Assembly (NCBI RefSeq): GCF_008868155.1
Contig: NZ_WBKR01000001.1
Coordinates: 62,001 to 126,000 of the forward strand
Direction: 5' to 3'
DNA from: Micromonospora sp. ALFpr18c
GTDB taxonomy: Bacteria > Actinomycetota > Actinomycetes > Mycobacteriales > Micromonosporaceae
Length of the DNA stretch: 64,000 nt
Each line of letters starts with the position of its first letter. Positions within the stretch are counted from its first letter, which is position 1. Shown in pieces: positions 59,711 to 64,000 of the stretch. Below the pieces are notes generated by a model. The model saw only the letters and a list, made by a program, of their open reading frames with translations, had not been told where the DNA came from and searched no databases. The translations under genes and the position numbers were made by a program.

Positions 59711-61777
59711 ATGAATTCGCAGTACCTCCGAACAGCACGCCGGCGGGTCGCCCTCGTCGTCGGCGCGGTGCTCGCGCTGCTCACAGCGGGCCTGATGGTC
59801 GCCGGCAACGCCCAGGCGGCGGCCGGCTGCCAGGTGACGTACGCCGTGCCGTCGCAGTGGCAGGGTGGCTTCACCGCCGACGTGAAGGTCACCAACCTCG
59901 GCGACGCGGTCAACGGCTGGAGCCTGACCTGGACGTTCCCGTCCGGCCAGCGGGTCACCCAGGCGTGGAACGCGACGGTAACGTCGTCGGGCGACCAGGT
60001 CACCGCGCGGAACATGAGCTACAACGCGGCCATCGCCACGAACGCGACGGTCTCCTTCGGCTTCAACGGATCATGGTCGGGCGGTAACACCGCACCGACG
60101 TCGTTCGCCCTCAACGGGGTCACCTGCACGGGGACCGTCGGCACGCCGACCCCGACACCGACCCCCACCGATCCCCCACCACCGGCCGGTGACGCGATGG
60201 CGACGGTGGCGGCAATGCAGCCCGGCTGGAACCTCGGCAACACCCTCGACGCCATTCCCGACGAGACAGCGTGGGGCAACCCGCTGGTCACCCAGGCCCT
60301 GTTGCGCCAAATCAAGTCGCAGGGCTACAACAGCATCCGGATCCCGGTGACCTGGAGCAACCACCACGGACCGGCCCCGACTTACACCATCGACGCGGCC
60401 TGGATGGGCCGCGTACGCCAGATCGTTGACTGGGCGCTGGCGGAGGGCCTGTACGTGCTGGTCAACCTGCATCACGACTCCTGGCAGTGGATCAACGGCT
60501 ATCCCGGTGACCGGACGACCGTCATGAACCGCTACACCGCGCTGTGGACCCAGATCGCCACCACGTTCCGCAACCACTCATCGAAGCTCGTGTTCGAGAG
60601 CATCAACGAACCGCAGTTCACCGGCACGTCCGGCGACGCCCAGAGCGACGAGGTGCTGCGCGAGCTGAACGTCGCGTTCGTCCTCCTCCTGCGCCAGTCC
60701 GGCGGGAACAACGCCACCCGGCTGCTGGTGCTGCCCACCCTGAACACAAACTCCAACCAGGCCCAGCTCGACGCGTTGGCGACCACGATCAGCCAGCTGG
60801 GCGACAGGAACATCGCGGCGACCGTCCACTTCTACGGATGGTGGCCGTTCAGCGTCAACATCGCCGGCGGCACCCGCTACGACGCCAACGTCGAGCAGGA
60901 CATGGTCGACGGCTTCGACCGGGTGCACGACACCCTCGTCGCCCGGGGCATCCCCGTGATCGTCGGCGAGTGGGCCCTGCTCAGCTACGACTACACCCGC
61001 CCCGGCATCATCGAACGCGGCGAACTGCTCAAGTACTTCGAGGCGGTCGGCTACCAGGCGCGGATCCGCAAGCTCACCACCATGCTCTGGGACGCCGGCT
61101 CGTTCCTCAACCGCAACGACCTGCAGTGGCGCGACCCCGGCCTGTACGCGCTGATGAAGGCGAGCTGGACCACCCGTTCGGCCACGGCGTCGTCGGACCA
61201 GATCTACGTACGCCGGAGCGGCACCATCACCAGCAGGTCCCTCACGCTGAACCTCAACGGCGCCTCGTTCCGGAGCCTGCGCCACGGCAGCACCGTCCTG
61301 ACCAACGGCACCGACTACACCGTGTCCGGCAACACGTTGACCCTGACCAGCGCGGCGCTGACCCGGCTGGTCGGCAACCGCGCGCCGGGCGTCAACGCCA
61401 GCCTGGAAGCGACCTTCTCGCAGGGTGTGCCGTGGTCGATCAGCATCATCTCCTACGACCCCCCGACGCAGACCGCTGCAAACGGGACGACCAGCTCACT
61501 CGTCATCCCCACCCAGTTCCGCGGTGACCAGCTCGCCACCATGGAGGCCACGTACGCCGACGGCAGCCCCGCCGGCCCGGCCAACTGGACCTCGTACAAG
61601 GAGTTCTGGAGCAGCTTCCAACCCGACTACGGCGCGAACACGATCATCATGAAGCCGGAGTTCTTCGCCGAGGTCAACGACGGTGTGGTCACCCTGACGT
61701 TCCACTTCTGGAGCGGCACGCAGATCACGTACCGCGTGACGAAGGCCGGTACGTCGGTGACCGGCAGCCCCGCCTGA
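59711..61777 (+). CDS. Secreted multi-domain endoglucanase: CBM2 - GH5 - Ig-like X2 - CBM46
   Basis: About 688 residues. Signal peptide to AQA (residue 37); CBM2 at 39-140 (CQVTYAVPSQWQGGFTADVKVTNLG); PT linker 145-158; GH5 at about 160-480 with acid/base Glu300 (ESINEPQF) and nucleophile Glu420 (IVGEWALLS). X2/Ig-like domain follows (SLTLNLNGASFRSLRHGSTV...VNASLEATFSQG) and a C-terminal CBM46-like domain (SSLVIPTQFRGDQLATMEAT). GH5-Ig-CBM46 is the layout of GH5_4 beta-glucanases, here with an N-terminal CBM2. GAGGAG 7 bases upstream supports the ATG at 59711. It degrades cellulose or xyloglucan. Confidence 0.93.
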   Translation: MNSQYLRTARRRVALVVGAVLALLTAGLMVAGNAQAAAGCQVTYAVPSQWQGGFTADVKVTNLGDAVNGWSLTWTFPSGQRVTQAWNATVTSSGDQVTARNMSYNAAIATNATVSFGFNGSWSGGNTAPTSFALNGVTCTGTVGTPTPTPTPTDPPPPAGDAMATVAAMQPGWNLGNTLDAIPDETAWGNPLVTQALLRQIKSQGYNSIRIPVTWSNHHGPAPTYTIDAAWMGRVRQIVDWALAEGLYVLVNLHHDSWQWINGYPGDRTTVMNRYTALWTQIATTFRNHSSKLVFESINEPQFTGTSGDAQSDEVLRELNVAFVLLLRQSGGNNATRLLVLPTLNTNSNQAQLDALATTISQLGDRNIAATVHFYGWWPFSVNIAGGTRYDANVEQDMVDGFDRVHDTLVARGIPVIVGEWALLSYDYTRPGIIERGELLKYFEAVGYQARIRKLTTMLWDAGSFLNRNDLQWRDPGLYALMKASWTTRSATASSDQIYVRRSGTITSRSLTLNLNGASFRSLRHGSTVLTNGTDYTVSGNTLTLTSAALTRLVGNRAPGVNASLEATFSQGVPWSISIISYDPPTQTAANGTTSSLVIPTQFRGDQLATMEATYADGSPAGPANWTSYKEFWSSFQPDYGANTIIMKPEFFAEVNDGVVTLTFHFWSGTQITYRVTKAGTSVTGSPA

Positions 61778-61801
61778 CCCGCAGGTCGGGTGCAGCACAG
61801 A

Positions 61802-61837
61802 CAGCGGCCCGGTTGATGATCATCAACCGGGCCGCTG
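61802..61837. terminator. Hairpin between the endoglucanase and tRNA-Ala
   Basis: A perfect 17-bp stem (CAGCGGCCCGGTTGATG at 61802-61818, complement at 61821-61837) with an AT loop. It can stop transcription from both the endoglucanase (+) and the tRNA gene (-). Confidence 0.7.
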
Positions 61838-61853
61838 GCCTGTCTTCGCAAGG

Positions 61854-61926
61854 TGGAGCCGAGGGGACTCGAACCCCTGACCCCCACACTGCCAGTGTGG
61901 TGCGCTACCAGCTGCGCCACGGCCCC
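61854..61926 (-). tRNA. tRNA-Ala (anticodon GGC)
   Basis: A sequence of 73 bases folding as a cloverleaf: acceptor GGGGCCG/CGGCTCC, D-loop GCAGCTGGTAGCGC, anticodon stem CCACA/TGTGG with loop CTGGCAG, T-loop GGGGTTCGAGTCCCC, discriminator A. The CCA end is not encoded. It reads GCC (and GCU) alanine codons. Confidence 0.95.
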
Positions 61927-62015
61927 TTGCGGTCGTCCCGGTCGCCCGGGCACTGGGAAACTATACACAGACCGGCCGGCATGGTCATCTCGCGGGGGTC
62001 ACCGCCGGGCCGGGG

Positions 62016-62570
62016 TCAGTTCAGCGCCACGTCCGGAGGGAAGTGGGCGACGGCGGCCATCATCCCGCCCTGCCGGCGCAGCACCATCGGCCACAGGTCG
62101 TCCGGCCGGTCGACGAAGGCGTCACCGGGCAGCGCGTCCAGCACGAACCAGGAGCCGTCCGCGATCTCCTGCTCCAACTGCCCGCTGCCCCACCCCGAGT
62201 AGCCGGCGAACACCCGGATGCCGCCGATGCTCTCCCGCAGCCGCTCCGGGTCGACCGACAGGTCGATCGTGCCGACCGCCCCGGAGACCTGGTGGAACCC
62301 CTTGACCCGGCGCATCGGGTGCCGCATCCGGGCCAGGCAGATCGCCGAGTCGGGCTGCACCGGGCCGCCCTCGAAGAGCACCGCCGGGTGGCGGGCCAGG
62401 TCGCTCCAGTCGCCGAGCACGTCGGCCACCGGCACCTCGGTGGCCCGGTTCAGCACCACGCCGAGCGCGCCGCCCGGCTCGTGGGCGACCAGCAGCACCA
62501 CCGTACGGTCGAAATTCGGGTCCTTGAGCGCCGGAGTCGCGACCAGCAGCCGCCCGGTCATCGACTCCAT
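62016..62570 (-). CDS. AlgH/YqgE-family (DUF179) protein
   Basis: About 184 residues: MTGRLLVATPALKDPNFDRTVVLLVAHEPGGALGVVLNRATEVPVADVL, LFEGGPVQPDSAICLARM, GGIRVFAGYSGWGSGQLEQEIADGSWFVLDA. This is the complete YqgE fold. The role is unclear in actinobacteria. The ATG at 62570 (MESMTGRLL) matches family N-termini; a GTG at 62615 is also open. Confidence 0.9.
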   Translation of the reverse strand: MESMTGRLLVATPALKDPNFDRTVVLLVAHEPGGALGVVLNRATEVPVADVLGDWSDLARHPAVLFEGGPVQPDSAICLARMRHPMRRVKGFHQVSGAVGTIDLSVDPERLRESIGGIRVFAGYSGWGSGQLEQEIADGSWFVLDALPGDAFVDRPDDLWPMVLRRQGGMMAAVAHFPPDVALN

Positions 62571-62778
62571 CGCTCGTCCGCCGATCGCCTGGCCCTCTCC
62601 CTGCATCTCACACACCCGTCAACCGTGAGCCCGCACCGGGGATCCGTCACCCACCGGATCCGCACGGTGCACCGGGATCAGCCGCGCTGTCAACGCCATG
62701 CCTGGCACCATAGCCTGCGTCCCGGGCGCTGGCTAAGGTCTGACCGGCAGGTGATCGGACAGTTGAGACGGAGGGTCA

Positions 62779-63579
62779 ATGGCACCGACGGCGGACGTGG
62801 CGGTGATCGGCGGTTCGGGCCTGTACGCGCTCCTCGACGGCACCACGCATGAGCTGGACACCCCGTACGGCCCACCGTCGGATGCGGTGACCATCGCCGA
62901 GGTCGCCGGGCGGCGGGTCGCGTTCCTGCCCCGGCACGGTCGCGACCACCGGTATCCACCGCACCTGATCCCCTACCGGGCCAATCTCTGGGCGTTGCGC
63001 TCCCTGGGCGTACGCCAGGTGCTCGCCCCGTGCGCGGTCGGCGGGCTGCGCCCTGAGCTGGGGCCGGGCACGTTCGTGGTGCCGGACCAGCTGATCGACC
63101 GGACCAGCGGTCGGGCGCAGACCTACTACGACCGGGGCGCGGTGCACGTGCCGTTCGCCGACCCGTACTGCCCGAACGGCCGGCGTTCGCTGCTCACCGC
63201 CGCGGTGGGCCGGGACGTCTCAGCCGTGGACGGCGGCACGGTGGTGGTGGTCGAGGGCCCCCGGTTCTCCACCCGGGCCGAGTCGCGTTGGTTCGCCTCG
63301 ATCGGCGGCACTGTCGTCAACATGACCGGCCACCCGGAGGCGGTCCTCGCCCGGGAACTGGCCGTCTGTTACTCGTCGATTGCGCTGATCACCGATCTGG
63401 ACGCCGGGGTGCAGGCGGGCGAGTCGGTGACGCAGGACGAGGTGTTCCGGGTCTTCGCGGCGAACACCGACCGGCTGCGGGACGTGCTGCTGGACGCGCT
63501 GGCGGCGTTGCCGGCCGCTCAGGACTGCGCCTGTGGCCGGGCGCTGGACGGCATCACCCTGCCCTTCGCGCTGCCCTGA
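62779..63579 (+). CDS. mtnP: S-methyl-5'-thioadenosine (or purine nucleoside) phosphorylase
   Basis: A protein of 266 residues of the MTAP/PNP family: VAVIGGSGLYALL phosphate site, FLPRHGRDHRYPPHLIPYRANLWAL, TVVVVEGPRFSTRAESRWFASIGGTVVNMTGHPEAVLARELAVCYSSIALITDLDAGV with the substrate Met (NMTG). It cleaves methylthioadenosine or a related purine nucleoside with phosphate. In actinobacteria such enzymes may favour other purines. A TAAGGT -10 box lies 40 bases upstream. Confidence 0.9.
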   Translation: MAPTADVAVIGGSGLYALLDGTTHELDTPYGPPSDAVTIAEVAGRRVAFLPRHGRDHRYPPHLIPYRANLWALRSLGVRQVLAPCAVGGLRPELGPGTFVVPDQLIDRTSGRAQTYYDRGAVHVPFADPYCPNGRRSLLTAAVGRDVSAVDGGTVVVVEGPRFSTRAESRWFASIGGTVVNMTGHPEAVLARELAVCYSSIALITDLDAGVQAGESVTQDEVFRVFAANTDRLRDVLLDALAALPAAQDCACGRALDGITLPFALP

Positions 63580-63582
63580 GCC

Positions 63583-63602
63583 GACGCGCCCACGAGCGCG
63601 TC
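63583..63602 (+). terminator. Short hairpin after the phosphorylase gene
   Basis: A 7-bp stem GACGCGC/GCGCGTC with a 6-base loop, 3 bases after the stop. No T-run. Confidence 0.45.
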
Positions 63603-63660
63603 GCCACGGACGCCCGGGAAACGCCCGAAAGGTCCGTCACATCCCGATAGATTCGGTTGA

Positions 63661-64000
<340 letters not shown>

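Noticed and set aside
61802-61926. Integration site of a mobile element at tRNA-Ala
   Set aside because: No integrase, excisionase or direct repeat of the tRNA 3' end is seen on either side; the palindrome next to it is a simple terminator.

Overview
The window is very GC-rich (roughly 70% or more by eye) and densely coded on both strands, with many GTG starts. About a dozen genes have a TAnnnT-type -10 box only 6 to 8 bases before the start codon, which indicates leaderless transcription. Together with secreted polysaccharide-degrading enzymes (CBM2, CBM3 and CBM13 modules, a lytic polysaccharide monooxygenase), F420-type PPOX and MmyB-type proteins, this fits a soil actinomycete, most likely Micromonosporaceae (Micromonospora or a close relative). 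That is inference from gene content. No rRNA, CRISPR array, transposase, integrase or phage gene was found. One tRNA-Ala(GGC) is present. The window looks like an ordinary chromosomal arm.

Layout. 1-7.2 kb: the 3' end of a dacB-type D-Ala-D-Ala carboxypeptidase, an M15 peptidoglycan peptidase, a class C beta-lactamase-like hydrolase, a PPOX protein, a protein with a possible caspase-like His-Gly/Cys pair, and two paralogous small unknown proteins. 7.3-13.5 kb: a NarL-type two-component system divergent from a two-gene ABC transporter plus a YqeB-like protein, then a SOUL protein and a polytopic membrane protein. 13.5-17.6 kb: several decayed genes (MBL-fold hydrolase, LysR, MmyB regulator) around an intact aldo-keto reductase. 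17.7-24.7 kb: an FMN reductase, a DrrAB-type ABC transporter, a large STAND ATPase and a divergent HTH/DUF4180 pair with a palindromic operator. 24.7-30.1 kb: secreted proteins (a three-repeat protein, an FnIII-CBM3 protein, an SMP-30-like protein, an SGNH esterase with a ricin-type lectin domain). 30.2-35.9 kb: two paralogous membrane proteins flanking a WapI-immunity-like gene, then gluconokinase with a remnant of its permease. 36-46.4 kb: a class A beta-lactamase-like protein, a TipA-like regulator, a GGDEF-EAL protein, an ArsR-type regulator with an SRPBCC partner, and a flavoprotein plus CFA-synthase-like methyltransferase pair resembling tmsA-tmsB (10-methyl fatty acid synthesis). 46.4-56.3 kb: small conserved proteins, an MFS transporter divergent from a GlxA regulator, a MoxR ATPase plus VWA protein pair, a frameshifted membrane protein, and hemerythrin. 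56.3-64 kb: an aldo-keto reductase, a membrane-anchored LPMO, zinc-free L36, a GH5 endoglucanase, tRNA-Ala, an AlgH/YqgE protein, MTA phosphorylase, and the start of a benzoylformate-decarboxylase-like enzyme.

How the genes work together. Plant-polymer degradation is the clearest theme. The endoglucanase and the SGNH-CBM13 esterase lie 30 kb apart but share a 14-bp LacI-type operator. A second theme is gene decay by short internal deletions: at least five genes are broken without any mobile element nearby. The most unusual structural signal is a family of near-perfect hairpins (two full copies, one half copy) with constant outer and inner blocks and a variable 4-base block that changes compensatorily in both arms.
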